Source: Pelagovum pacificum
GTDB lineage: Bacteria > Pseudomonadota > Alphaproteobacteria > Rhodobacterales > Rhodobacteraceae
Assembly (NCBI RefSeq): GCF_016134045.1
Contig: NZ_CP065915.1
Location: forward strand, 3,781,001-3,845,000
Direction of reading: 5' to 3'
DNA: 64,000 nucleotides
Below the pieces are notes generated by a model. That model made no database searches and was not told the origin of the DNA. It saw only the letters and a list, made by a program, of their open reading frames with translations. Within the stretch, counting starts at the first letter, position 1. Each line of letters begins with the position of its first letter. Positions 28,805-37,216 of this stretch are shown one piece after another. A program made the position numbers and the translations under genes.

Positions 28805-29392
28805 ATGGCAAAGCCGAAGAGCGAGCAGGAATTCATGGAAGAAGTCGCGGCGGAGCTGCGCGGAGAGAGCGAGCCCACCGACGGGGTCGAAGAATCCGAC
28901 GCGCCCGAGACCGCAGCCGATCCCGATGAACTCGAGACGCTGCGGGCCGAGCGGGATGAACTTAAGGACCGGTTCGTCCGTGCCCTCGCCGATGCCGAGA
29001 ACACGCGCAAGCGGGCCGATCGCGACCGGCGCGAGGCGGAGAACTACGGCGGCAGCAAGCTGGCCCGGGACATGCTCCCGGTCTACGACAACCTGTCGCG
29101 TGCGCTCGAGACCGCGAACGAAGAGCAGAAGGAAATCTCCAAGTCGCTGCTCGAAGGGGTTGAGCTGACGATGAAAGAGCTTCTGAACGTCTTCAAGAAG
29201 CACGGGATCGAGCCGATCGCGCCGGAAGTCGGTGAAAAGTTCGATCCGCAGGAACATCAGGCGATGTTCGAGGCCCCGGTGCCGGGCACGACCGCCGGCG
29301 AAATCATCCAGGTGATGGCCACGGGCTTCATGCTGCACGACCGTCTGCTGCGTCCCGCGCAGGTCGGTGTGAGCTCGACGCCAGCGTCGTAA
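28805..29392 (+). CDS. grpE: nucleotide exchange factor GrpE
   Basis: This is the nucleotide exchange factor of DnaK, 195 aa. An acidic N-terminus leads into the long coiled-coil helix (residues about 38-100), then the conserved beta-domain with HQAMFEAPVPGTTAGEI and GFMLHDRLLRPAQVGVS. I chose the third of three nested starts (GTG 28799, ATG 28802, ATG 28805) because AAGGAAG ends 5 bp before it. No dnaK or dnaJ follows; the dispersed repeat comes 17 bp after the stop. Confidence 0.94.
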   Translation: MAKPKSEQEFMEEVAAELRGESEPTDGVEESDAPETAADPDELETLRAERDELKDRFVRALADAENTRKRADRDRREAENYGGSKLARDMLPVYDNLSRALETANEEQKEISKSLLEGVELTMKELLNVFKKHGIEPIAPEVGEKFDPQEHQAMFEAPVPGTTAGEIIQVMATGFMLHDRLLRPAQVGVSSTPAS

Positions 29393-29409
29393 GGACCGGC
29401 GGGTCCGGG

Positions 29410-29435
29410 GGTGCGCATCAAGCGCGCACCCTACG
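29410..29435 (-). repeat. dispersed palindromic repeat, copy 3 (inverted)
   Basis: This is the same 26-bp unit as at 7445-7470, on the minus strand, with loop GCTTGAT. It lies just downstream of grpE and forms an inverted pair with copy 4 around the PRC-barrel gene. Confidence 0.85.
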
Positions 29436-29520
29436 GCGGCAGTTCATCTGTCTGCCGTGCAGAAGTGGATCACGCCTCCCCTGACTTAACATATGTTTGC
29501 CGCTTGGCGCCGAGCTCAAA

Positions 29521-29547
29521 GGAACAGCAGGCCGGGGGGGTGTCGTT
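29521..29547 (+). promoter_or_regulatory. candidate ECF (EcfG-like) stress promoter
   Basis: GGAAC at 29521-29525 and CGTT at 29544-29547 are separated by 18 bp, 38 bp before the PRC-barrel ATG. GGAAC/CGTT is the general stress response (EcfG) pattern in alphaproteobacteria, usually with a slightly shorter spacer, and many Rhodobacterales may lack EcfG, so this is tentative. Confidence 0.3.
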
Positions 29548-29584
29548 GACTCGTCGTACCCAACTTATGGAAGGGAGATACGAC

Positions 29585-30037
29585 ATGACCAACATCAAGA
29601 CGCTCACCACCGCCACCGCTGCTCTCGTTCTCGGTTTCGGCACTGCTGCCGTCGCACAGGACATGCAGTCCGGCACGATGAATGAGCAGCAGATGGAGGA
29701 CATCGTTCGCGTCAACGAACTGACGGACGCCGAAGTCTTCACTCTGGAGGTCGAGGCCGATGATTGGGACGAAACCGATTATTACACCGAGGTCGACAGC
29801 GAATGGGACCAGATCGGCAACGTGACCGACGTGGCCGTGTCCCGTGACGGACAGCTGACCGGTCTTATCGTCGAAACCGGTGGGTTCCTCGACATCGGTG
29901 ACAGCCACGTGCTCGTCTCCATGGACAACGTGAAACTCGTCGAAATGGACACGACGAACGAAGGCTATGCCTACGTCACCAACATGACCGAGGAAGAGCT
30001 GCAGAACCTCGAAAACGTCGGCGAAAACTGGTTCTAA
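29585..30037 (+). CDS. secreted PRC-barrel domain protein
   Basis: This is a 150-aa exported protein. Residues 1-24 form a signal peptide ending AVA before QD. The rest is acidic with a PRC-barrel: WDQIGNVTDVAVSRDGQLTGLIVE (as IGNVTDVAVSRDGQLTG), then VETGGFLDIGDSHVLVSMDNVKL. PRC-barrels occur in photosynthetic reaction-centre H subunits and RimM, and in many small envelope proteins of unknown role. The ATG at 29585 follows GGGAG. A strong terminator follows, and the gene stands alone between inverted copies of the dispersed repeat. Confidence 0.8.
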   Translation: MTNIKTLTTATAALVLGFGTAAVAQDMQSGTMNEQQMEDIVRVNELTDAEVFTLEVEADDWDETDYYTEVDSEWDQIGNVTDVAVSRDGQLTGLIVETGGFLDIGDSHVLVSMDNVKLVEMDTTNEGYAYVTNMTEEELQNLENVGENWF

Positions 30038-30056
30038 GCCAGTCGAAACGACTCAG

Positions 30057-30087
30057 CAAAAGGGGGGGCCTCGTGCCCCCCTTTTTC
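30057..30087 (+). terminator. intrinsic terminator after the PRC-barrel gene
   Basis: An AAAAGGGGGGGC arm pairs with GCCCCCCTTTTT around a 5-nt loop, ending in a T5 run. The A run on the other side could also end transcripts from the minus strand (mutS). Confidence 0.88.
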
Positions 30088-30090
30088 ATG

Positions 30091-30116
30091 CGTAGGGTGC
30101 GCGCTCGATGCGCACC
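30091..30116 (+). repeat. dispersed palindromic repeat, copy 4
   Basis: This is a 26-bp unit with loop GCTCGAT, 11 bp from the mutS stop codon and directly after the terminator hairpin. Confidence 0.85.
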
Positions 30117-30127
30117 CCAACCCACAC

Positions 30128-32755
30128 CTACCGCACCAGCCCCTTCAGCTCGTACACCAGCGCCAGCGCCTCGCGCGGCGTCAGCTCATCGGGCAGTACA
30201 TCGCGCAGCCGCCCTTCGACTTCGGACGCCTGGTGTTTCACGGGCGACACCGGTTTCGGCGCCGCCGCGAACAACGGCAGATCGTCGATCACCGCCTGCC
30301 GGGAGCCGTCGCCCTCGCGTTCACCCTTCTCCAGAGCCTCCAACACGACTCGTGCCCGTTCGATCACCGCGTCAGGCAGCCCGGCGAGCCGTGCGACCTG
30401 TACGCCGTAGGACCGGTCGGCGGTGCCCTGCCGCACTTCGTGCAGGAACACGACGTCGCCCTCCCACTCCTTCACAGCGACGGTCGCGTTCTCGACTCCC
30501 TCCAGCTTGCCGGCGAGGGCCGACATCTCGTGATAGTGCGTCGCGAAAAGCGCGCGACAGCGGTTCACCTCGTGCAGATGTTCGAGCGTCGCCCAGGCGA
30601 TCGAGAGACCGTCATAGGTTGCCGTCCCGCGCCCGATCTCGTCGAGGATCACGAGCGCCCGGTCGTCGGCCTGGTTCAGGATCGCCGCCGTCTCGACCAT
30701 TTCGACCATGAAGGTCGAGCGTCCCCTGGCAAGGTCGTCCGACGCCCCGACCCGGCTGAACAATTGGCTTACGATCCCGACATGCGCGCTGTCGGCAGGC
30801 ACGTAGCTGCCGATCTGTGCCAGCACGGCGATCAGGGCGTTCTGGCGGAGGTAGGTCGACTTGCCGGCCATGTTCGGGCCGGTCAGCAGGTGGATCGACG
30901 CGCTGCTCAGATCGCAGTCGTTCGCGACAAACGGCGCGCCATCCTTGCGAAGCGCGTCTTCGACGACCGGGTGACGGCCGCCGACGATGTCGAACGCGCG
31001 GCTGTCGTCGACTTGCGGACGGCACCAGTCGCGCGCCGAGGCGAGGTCGGCCAACGCTGTCGCAAGGTCGAACTCCGACAAAGCGCGGGCGAGGTTCGAA
31101 AGAACGGCGGCATTGGCCAGGATTGCTTCTCGCAGCTTGGAATAGAGACGCTTTTCGATCTCCAGCGCACGGGAGCCTGCGTTCAGGATCCGTGTCTCGA
31201 GATCGGACAATTCGACCGTCGTGAACCGCACCTGGCTGGCGGTCGTCTGGCGGTGAATGAAGGTCTCCGACAGCGGCGGGGACAGCATCTTCTCCGCGTG
31301 GGTCGCGGTCGTCTCGATGAAGTAGCCGAGCACGTTGTTGTGCTTGATCTTCAGGCTCGAGATCCCGGTGGCAGAGACGAAATCGGCCTGCATTCCGGCG
31401 ATGACCGATCGTCCCTCGTCCCGCAGGCGCCGCGCCTCGTCCAGTTCCTCGTCGTAGCCGGGTGCGATGAACCCGCCGTCCCTTGCGAGCAGCGGCGGTT
31501 CCGCGATCAGCGCGGCGTCAAGAAGTTCGAGCAGATCATCATGGCCGACAAGGTCGCCGGCAGCCTCGCGCAGCAGGTCGGGCAAGTCCACGCCATCAAG
31601 ACGGGTTGCGATCTGCTCTGCCTGCGCGAGCGAGTTGCGGAGTCCCGCCATGTCGCGGGGTCCGCCGCGCTCCAGCGACAACCGGGACAGCGCACGATCG
31701 ACGTCGGCCACCTGCCGCAGCGCGTCGCGCAGATCGGCGGACAACCGGGTCTGTTCCACCGCGAAGGCCACCGCATCCTGCCGTGCCCGGATCACGTCGA
31801 GCTGCCGCGACGGCGCGGAGATGCGCCGCTCCAGCAGCCGTGCCCCGGCGGAGGTCACCGTGCGGTCGACGGTCCCGAGCAGCGAGCCCGCCCTGCCCCC
31901 GGCCATCGCCGAGGTGAGCTCGAGAGACCGCCGCGTCGCCGCGTCGATCTGCATCGAGGCACGTACGCCCTCGCGCACTGGCGGGCGGAGCAGCGGCAGC
32001 TTCCCACGTTGCGTGATCTCGAGGTATTCGACCAGTCCGGCGAGCGCCGAGATCTCGACACGTCCGAACGCGCCGAACCCGTCGAGGGACGAGACCGAGA
32101 ACAGCTTGCACAGCCGCGCCTCCCCGCCGGTGGAATCGAACGCCGATCCGGCGAGCGAGGTGGACGCCGCGCCGAGATCGGACACCAGATCGGCGAATTC
32201 GGACTCGATCGCCTCGGGCAGCAGCACCTCGCGCGCGCCGAGGCGGGCGAGTTCCGGCCCCAGTCGCATCGCCGTGCAGGGCATGACCGACAGCGCGCCG
32301 GTCGAGATGTCGACCCAGGCGAGCGCGCCTTCGTCCCGGATCGTCGCGTAAGCCGCGAGGAAGTTGTGCCGCCGTGCGTCGAGCAGCGACTCCTCTGTCA
32401 GCGTGCCGGGGGTGACCAGCCGGACCACGTCACGGTTCACGACCGATTTCGACCCACGCTTCTTGGCTTCGGCGGGATCTTCCATCTGCTCGGCAATGGC
32501 GACGCGGAAGCCCTTGCGGATCAGCGTCAGCAAGTAGCCCTCGGCGGCGTGAACCGGGACGCCGCACATGGCGATGTCCTCACCCAGATGCTTGCCGCGC
32601 TTGGTCAGCGCGATGTCGAGCGCTTCGGCCGCTGCGACGGCGTCGTCGAAGAACATCTCGTAGAAGTCGCCCATCCGGTAGAACAGGAGCGCGTCCGGGT
32701 AGCCCGACTTGATGTCGAGATACTGCGCCATCATCGGCGTCACGTTGCCTGACAT
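30128..32755 (-). CDS. mutS: DNA mismatch repair protein MutS
   Basis: This is the mismatch-recognition ATPase, 875 aa (E. coli 853). The mismatch-binding loop in the N-terminal domain reads LLFYRMGDFYEMFFDDA with the Phe-x-Glu motif. The clamp/lever region follows, and the ATPase has Walker A GPNMAGKSTYLRQ and Walker B LVILDEIGRGTATYDG. It starts with ATG at 32755. Another large frame on the opposite strand is a codon-bias shadow. Confidence 0.97.
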   Translation of the reverse strand: MSGNVTPMMAQYLDIKSGYPDALLFYRMGDFYEMFFDDAVAAAEALDIALTKRGKHLGEDIAMCGVPVHAAEGYLLTLIRKGFRVAIAEQMEDPAEAKKRGSKSVVNRDVVRLVTPGTLTEESLLDARRHNFLAAYATIRDEGALAWVDISTGALSVMPCTAMRLGPELARLGAREVLLPEAIESEFADLVSDLGAASTSLAGSAFDSTGGEARLCKLFSVSSLDGFGAFGRVEISALAGLVEYLEITQRGKLPLLRPPVREGVRASMQIDAATRRSLELTSAMAGGRAGSLLGTVDRTVTSAGARLLERRISAPSRQLDVIRARQDAVAFAVEQTRLSADLRDALRQVADVDRALSRLSLERGGPRDMAGLRNSLAQAEQIATRLDGVDLPDLLREAAGDLVGHDDLLELLDAALIAEPPLLARDGGFIAPGYDEELDEARRLRDEGRSVIAGMQADFVSATGISSLKIKHNNVLGYFIETTATHAEKMLSPPLSETFIHRQTTASQVRFTTVELSDLETRILNAGSRALEIEKRLYSKLREAILANAAVLSNLARALSEFDLATALADLASARDWCRPQVDDSRAFDIVGGRHPVVEDALRKDGAPFVANDCDLSSASIHLLTGPNMAGKSTYLRQNALIAVLAQIGSYVPADSAHVGIVSQLFSRVGASDDLARGRSTFMVEMVETAAILNQADDRALVILDEIGRGTATYDGLSIAWATLEHLHEVNRCRALFATHYHEMSALAGKLEGVENATVAVKEWEGDVVFLHEVRQGTADRSYGVQVARLAGLPDAVIERARVVLEALEKGEREGDGSRQAVIDDLPLFAAAPKPVSPVKHQASEVEGRLRDVLPDELTPREALALVYELKGLVR

Positions 32756-32778
32756 GCCTGTCGTCCCCCGCTCGTCTG

Positions 32779-32798
32779 CTCCCCGTTGTTACGGGGAG
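32779..32798 (-). terminator. hairpin between ppa and mutS
   Basis: A 7-bp stem CTCCCCG/CGGGGAG with a 6-nt loop starts 13 bp after the pyrophosphatase stop. It lacks a T run and is a weak terminator at best. Confidence 0.35.
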
Positions 32799-32810
32799 AG
32801 GCGGGCAGGC

Positions 32811-33344
32811 TCAATCACCCCGGAAACGGGCCTCGGCATCTTCCAGCATGGTCATCGCCTCGTCCTTCTCGCCCCGGCCGCAGATCTTGAAGGGGCGCTC
32901 GATCATGCGGTTGTAGGTGTCGAAGAACTCCTCGATGTCCCATGCGAAGCCGTTGCGCATATCAGACAGGGTTTCGACGTTCTGAAAGATACGGGACATG
33001 GTGGCGACCGCGACGACCCGGTCATTGCGCGCCATCTTGCCGTGCTCCTCGTTCTCCATCTTCAGCACGCCGATCGGCCGGGCCTCGATCAGCGCGCCGG
33101 CCGGCACGCTGCCGGCGGTCACCAGCAGAATATCGAGTTCGTCGCCGTCCTCCGCCGTCGTCTGCGGCACGAATCCGAAGGAGAACGGGAAGGTCACGCC
33201 CTCCGGCAGCTCGATGGAGATACGGACGAGGCCGCTTTCGTGAATGTCGTATTTGTGCCGGCTGCCTTTGGGTGTCTCGATGAAGACGTTCACGGCGTCC
33301 CCGTCCGAACGAGAGGGAATATTGGCGAGGGCGTCGTTGTACAT
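32811..33344 (-). CDS. family I inorganic pyrophosphatase
   Basis: This enzyme hydrolyses pyrophosphate to phosphate in the cytoplasm; 177 aa, typical for bacterial family I enzymes. The signature reads DGDELD (Asp66, Asp68, Asp71) in place of the more usual DGDPLD, which still fits the family pattern. The substrate-binding ETPKGSRHKYDI is near residue 23-34. The sequence is more divergent than canonical Ppa (for example GFVPQT instead of GFIPRT), so a paralogue specialised for another phosphate ester cannot be excluded. It is divergent from maeB. Confidence 0.8.
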   Translation of the reverse strand: MYNDALANIPSRSDGDAVNVFIETPKGSRHKYDIHESGLVRISIELPEGVTFPFSFGFVPQTTAEDGDELDILLVTAGSVPAGALIEARPIGVLKMENEEHGKMARNDRVVAVATMSRIFQNVETLSDMRNGFAWDIEEFFDTYNRMIERPFKICGRGEKDEAMTMLEDAEARFRGD

Positions 33345-33422
33345 GAGTGCTGTCCCCTGTTTTCTGTGGCCATGAGGCTCTTCCCCGTGGCACCTAGGTC
33401 AAAACCAGACCGAGGGCACAGA

Positions 33423-35675
33423 ATGGCCGCCAAATTTACCCGCGAGGACGCGCTCGCGTTTCACATGGATCCGTCGCCCGGCAAGTGGGAGGTGACGCCG
33501 ACCGTTCCGATGACCACGCAGCGGGATCTTTCGCTCGCCTATTCGCCCGGCGTCGCCGTCCCGTGCGAGGCGATCGCGGAGAACCCGGAGCTCGCCTACG
33601 ACTACACGAACAAGGGCAACCTCGTGGCCGTGATCTCCAACGGGACGGCGGTGCTTGGCCTCGGCAACCTCGGCGCGCTTGGCGGGAAGCCGGTGATGGA
33701 GGGCAAGTCGGTGCTCTTCAAGCGGTTCGCCGACGTGAACTCCATCGACATCGAACTCGACACCGAGGACCCGGACGAGTTCTGCAACGCGGTGCGACTG
33801 ATGGGGCCGACCTTCGGGGGCGTGAACCTCGAGGACATCAAGGCGCCGGAGTGTTTCATCATCGAGCAGCGGCTCAAGGAAGAGATGGACATCCCCGTCT
33901 TCCACGACGACCAGCACGGCACTGCCGTGATCTGCGCCGCCGGCTTGATCAACGCGCTGCACCTCTCTGGCAAGAAGATCGAGGATTGCCGCATCGTTCT
34001 GAACGGCGCGGGCGCGGCGGGGATCGCCTGTATCGAACTGCTCAAGAGCATGGGCGCGCGGCACGAGAACTGCATCTGCTGCGACACCAAGGGCGTCATC
34101 TACCAGGGCCGCACCGAGGGGATGAACCAGTGGAAGTCGGCCCACGCCGTGAAGACCGACCTCCGCTCGCTGGAAGAGGCGATGGAGGGCGCGGACGTCT
34201 TCCTCGGTGTGTCCGCCAAAGGGTCCGTCACGCAAGCGATGGTCGAGAGCATGGCGGATAACCCGGTCATCTTCGCCATGGCCAACCCGGATCCCGAAAT
34301 CACGCCGGAAGAAGCACACGCCGTCCGGGTCGACGCGATCGTCGCGACGGGCCGCAGCGACTATCCCAACCAGGTGAACAACGTTCTCGGCTTTCCCTAC
34401 CTGTTCCGTGGTGCGCTCGACATCCACGCCCGCGCGATCAACGACGAGATGAAGATCGCCTGCGCCGAAGCGCTCGCGGCTCTGGCGCGCGAGGATGTGC
34501 CGGACGAGGTCGCCGTCGCCTACGGCAAGAAGCTGACGTTCGGGCGGGATTACATCATCCCGACGCCCTTCGACCCGAGACTGATCCACCGCATTCCGCC
34601 CGCCGTCGCGAAGGCCGGGATGGACACCGGCGTCGCCCGGCGGCCCATCGTCGACATGGAGGCCTACGAAAACTCGCTGAAGGCCCGGATGGACCCCACC
34701 GCGTCGATCCTTCGCGGCATCTACGCCCGGGCGCGCACCGCGCAGGCCTCGGTCGTCTTTGCCGAGGGTGACGATCCGCGCGTGCTCAAGGCCGCCGTCA
34801 TGTATCAACGCAACGGTTACGGCCGCGCGCTCGTCGTCGGGCGCGAGGCGGACGTGAAACAGAAGCTGGAGGCCGAGGGCCTCGGCGATGCGGTGCGGGA
34901 ACTGCGCGTCGTGAACGCGGCCAACACCGAACATCTCGAGACCTACAAATCCTTCCTCTACCAGCGGCTTCAACGCAAAGGGCACGACCAGCAAGACGTG
35001 CACCGCCTCGCCGCGCGGGATCGTCACGTCTTCGCGGCGCTGATGCTGGCGCATGGCCATGCCGACGGGATGGTGACGGGTGCGACGCGGAAGTCGGCGC
35101 ATGTGCTCGAGTTCATCAACCACGTCTTCGACGCCGGCCCGCATGACGGGGCGGTGGGTGTCTCTGCCGTTCTGGCGCGTGGGAGGATCGTGCTCATCAC
35201 CGATACGCTGGTGCATGAATGGCCCGACGAGAACGACCTCGCAACCATCGCCGAACGGGGCGCCTCCGTCGCGCGGACGCTCGGCCTCGTGCCGCGAGTG
35301 GCGTTCGTCAGCTTCTCGACCTTCGGCTACCCGGTGTCCGAGCGGGCCGAGAAGATGCACAAGGCACCCAAGGTTCTGGACGCGCGGGGCGTGAACTTCG
35401 AATACGAGGGCGAGATGACCGTGGACGTCGCGCTCAACGCTCGCTCGGCTGAGCACTACCCGTTCACCCGCCTTACCGGTCCGGCGAACGTGCTGGTCGT
35501 TCCTGCACGGCACTCCGCCTCGATCTCCGTCAAGCTGATGCAGGAGATGGGCGGCGCGACCGTCATCGGGCCGATCCTCGCCGGTGTGAACAAGCCGATC
35601 CAGGTCTGCTCGACGGTCTCGACAGTGAACGACATCCTGAACATGGCCGTCATCGCGGCCTGCAAAGTGGAGTAG
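33423..35675 (+). CDS. maeB: NADP-dependent malic enzyme with phosphotransacetylase-like C-terminus
   Basis: This enzyme decarboxylates malate to pyruvate with NADP; 750 aa. The malic enzyme part (about 1-430) includes SLAYSPGVAVPCEAI, FHDDQHGTAVICAAGLINAL and the NADP fold VLNGAGAAGIACIELL. The second part (about 430-750) is the PTA-like domain starting near FAEGDDPRVLKAA; in this family it is regulatory and lacks transacetylase activity. The frame is open far upstream, but the ATG at 33423 gives the family N-terminus (FTREDALAFH). A kinase gene follows 6 bp later. Confidence 0.94.
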   Translation: MAAKFTREDALAFHMDPSPGKWEVTPTVPMTTQRDLSLAYSPGVAVPCEAIAENPELAYDYTNKGNLVAVISNGTAVLGLGNLGALGGKPVMEGKSVLFKRFADVNSIDIELDTEDPDEFCNAVRLMGPTFGGVNLEDIKAPECFIIEQRLKEEMDIPVFHDDQHGTAVICAAGLINALHLSGKKIEDCRIVLNGAGAAGIACIELLKSMGARHENCICCDTKGVIYQGRTEGMNQWKSAHAVKTDLRSLEEAMEGADVFLGVSAKGSVTQAMVESMADNPVIFAMANPDPEITPEEAHAVRVDAIVATGRSDYPNQVNNVLGFPYLFRGALDIHARAINDEMKIACAEALAALAREDVPDEVAVAYGKKLTFGRDYIIPTPFDPRLIHRIPPAVAKAGMDTGVARRPIVDMEAYENSLKARMDPTASILRGIYARARTAQASVVFAEGDDPRVLKAAVMYQRNGYGRALVVGREADVKQKLEAEGLGDAVRELRVVNAANTEHLETYKSFLYQRLQRKGHDQQDVHRLAARDRHVFAALMLAHGHADGMVTGATRKSAHVLEFINHVFDAGPHDGAVGVSAVLARGRIVLITDTLVHEWPDENDLATIAERGASVARTLGLVPRVAFVSFSTFGYPVSERAEKMHKAPKVLDARGVNFEYEGEMTVDVALNARSAEHYPFTRLTGPANVLVVPARHSASISVKLMQEMGGATVIGPILAGVNKPIQVCSTVSTVNDILNMAVIAACKVE

Positions 35676-35681
35676 ACGACC

Positions 35682-36548
35682 TTGGCCATCTGGAACCTCG
35701 GCTCAATCAATATCGACGTGGTCTTCTCCGTGCCGCACATCCCGTCGCCGGGCGAGACGCTGGGCTCCACCGGGCGCAAGATCTTCCTCGGCGGCAAGGG
35801 CACCAACATGTCGGTTGCCGTGGCGCGGGCCGGATCGCGAGTCTCGCACATCGGCGCCGTCGGGGCGGACGGGCAATGGACCGTCGACCGGCTGATGGAA
35901 AATGGCGTCGATACCCGGTTCATCGCCGAGACGGAGGAGGGTACGGGGCAGGCGCTGATCGCAGTCGATGCGCAGGGAGAGAACACGATCATTCTCTATC
36001 CCGGCGCAAATCACGCGATTCCGCTGACGAACCTGCAGAACGCACTGTCGGAGGCAGAGACGGGCGACCGCTTCGTCTTCCAGAACGAGACGACGCTTCA
36101 GGCCGAGGCCGCGAAGCTCGCGAAGGAGATGGGCCTTGCCGTCACCTACGCCGCCGCGCCGTTCGATGCTGATGCGGTGAAGGCCGTTCTGCCGTTCTGC
36201 GAGATGCTGTTTCTGAACGAAGTGGAGGCCCGGCAACTGACCGAGGCCACCGGTCAGTCGCCCGCCGATCTGCCTGTCGATGACGTGGTCATCACGCTCG
36301 GCTCCAAGGGGTGCGACTGGGTGACGTCGCGGGGGACGACGCATTTCGACGCCATGAAGGTCGACCCGGTCGATACGACGGGCGCAGGCGACACGTTCAC
36401 CGGTTACGTTCTTGCCGGTCTCGACCAGGGCATGCCGATGGGGCAGGCGATCGAGCAGGCGACCCGCGCCGCCGCGCTGATGGTGACGCGGCACGGAACG
36501 TCTGACGTCATCCCGGACCTTTCCGAGGTTCGCGCGTTCAGGATGTAG
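35682..36548 (+). CDS. PfkB-family sugar kinase, ribokinase-like
   Basis: This is an ATP-dependent sugar kinase of 288 aa. The sugar-binding GGKGTN is at residues 37-42 and the C-terminal DTTGAGDTFTGYVLAGL holds the catalytic aspartate and anion hole. Overall it most resembles ribokinase, but the substrate cannot be fixed. It starts with TTG at 35682, the only start between the upstream stop and the N-terminal strand. Its TAG stop lies in a copy of the dispersed repeat. Confidence 0.85.
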   Translation: MAIWNLGSINIDVVFSVPHIPSPGETLGSTGRKIFLGGKGTNMSVAVARAGSRVSHIGAVGADGQWTVDRLMENGVDTRFIAETEEGTGQALIAVDAQGENTIILYPGANHAIPLTNLQNALSEAETGDRFVFQNETTLQAEAAKLAKEMGLAVTYAAAPFDADAVKAVLPFCEMLFLNEVEARQLTEATGQSPADLPVDDVVITLGSKGCDWVTSRGTTHFDAMKVDPVDTTGAGDTFTGYVLAGLDQGMPMGQAIEQATRAAALMVTRHGTSDVIPDLSEVRAFRM

Positions 36549-36569
36549 GGTGCGCGCTCGATGCGCACC
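36545..36569 (+). repeat. dispersed palindromic repeat, copy 5
   Basis: This is a 25-bp match to the same unit (loop GCTCGAT). As with copy 1, the TAG of the repeat is the stop codon of the upstream gene (36546-36548). Confidence 0.85.
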
Positions 36570-36586
36570 CGTGTGGAGGACACGCC

Positions 36587-37216
36587 ATGAGCGAGATCGT
36601 CATCACCACCTACGACTGGGTCCCCGAGCCGCCGCGCGGATACGTTCGCGACATTCGACTGCGCTGGGCGCTGGAAGAAGCCGGGTTGCCCTATCGCGTC
36701 GAAAGCACGTCGTTCAGGGATCGCGGTCCCGGACACCTCGAGCGGCAGCCGTTCGGACAGGTGCCCTGGATCACCGATGGCGGGATCTCGGTCTTCGAAA
36801 GCGGTGCAGGCCTGCTCCATATCGCTGAAAAGAGCGAACTCCTGATGCCGAAGGACCCTGCCCTGCGGACCGAGGTGGTCGAATGGCTCTTTGCCGCGCT
36901 GAACTCGGTCGAGATGGCGTCGCTTCCGTGGAGCCTGTTCGTCTTCACCGGCGACGAAACCGAATCGCGCGGCAAGTTCGACGACTTCCTCGCCAACCGG
37001 CTCAGTCGCCTCGAGCCCGTGATGGCGGAGCGCGAGTGGCTCGCCGGCGGACGGTTCACGGTGGCGGATCTCATCATGGCGGAGGTGCTGCGTCTGCCCG
37101 ACCGCTTCGACGCGCTGGGCCCCTACCCGTCCGTAAAGGCTTATGTCGACCGGATGACGGCCCGGCCGGCCTTCCGCAAGGCCTACGACGACCAGATGGC
37201 GCACTTCGCGGACTAG
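36587..37216 (+). CDS. glutathione S-transferase family protein
   Basis: This is a 209-aa protein with an N-terminal thioredoxin-like GST domain (PPRGYVRDIRLRWALEEAGLPYRV; the conserved FGQVPWITDGG with cis-Pro and then VFESGAGLLHIAEK) and an alpha-helical C-terminal domain (FTVADLIMAEVLR). The substrate is unknown. It ends 4 bp inside the convergent regulator gene. Confidence 0.85.
   Translation: MSEIVITTYDWVPEPPRGYVRDIRLRWALEEAGLPYRVESTSFRDRGPGHLERQPFGQVPWITDGGISVFESGAGLLHIAEKSELLMPKDPALRTEVVEWLFAALNSVEMASLPWSLFVFTGDETESRGKFDDFLANRLSRLEPVMAEREWLAGGRFTVADLIMAEVLRLPDRFDALGPYPSVKAYVDRMTARPAFRKAYDDQMAHFAD

Noticed and set aside
30233..32752. Plus-strand 839-codon frame opposite mutS
   Set aside because: Arg/Gln/His-rich shadow of mutS with no family features.
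33399..35513. Minus-strand 704-codon frame opposite maeB
   Set aside because: Shadow of a clear malic enzyme gene.
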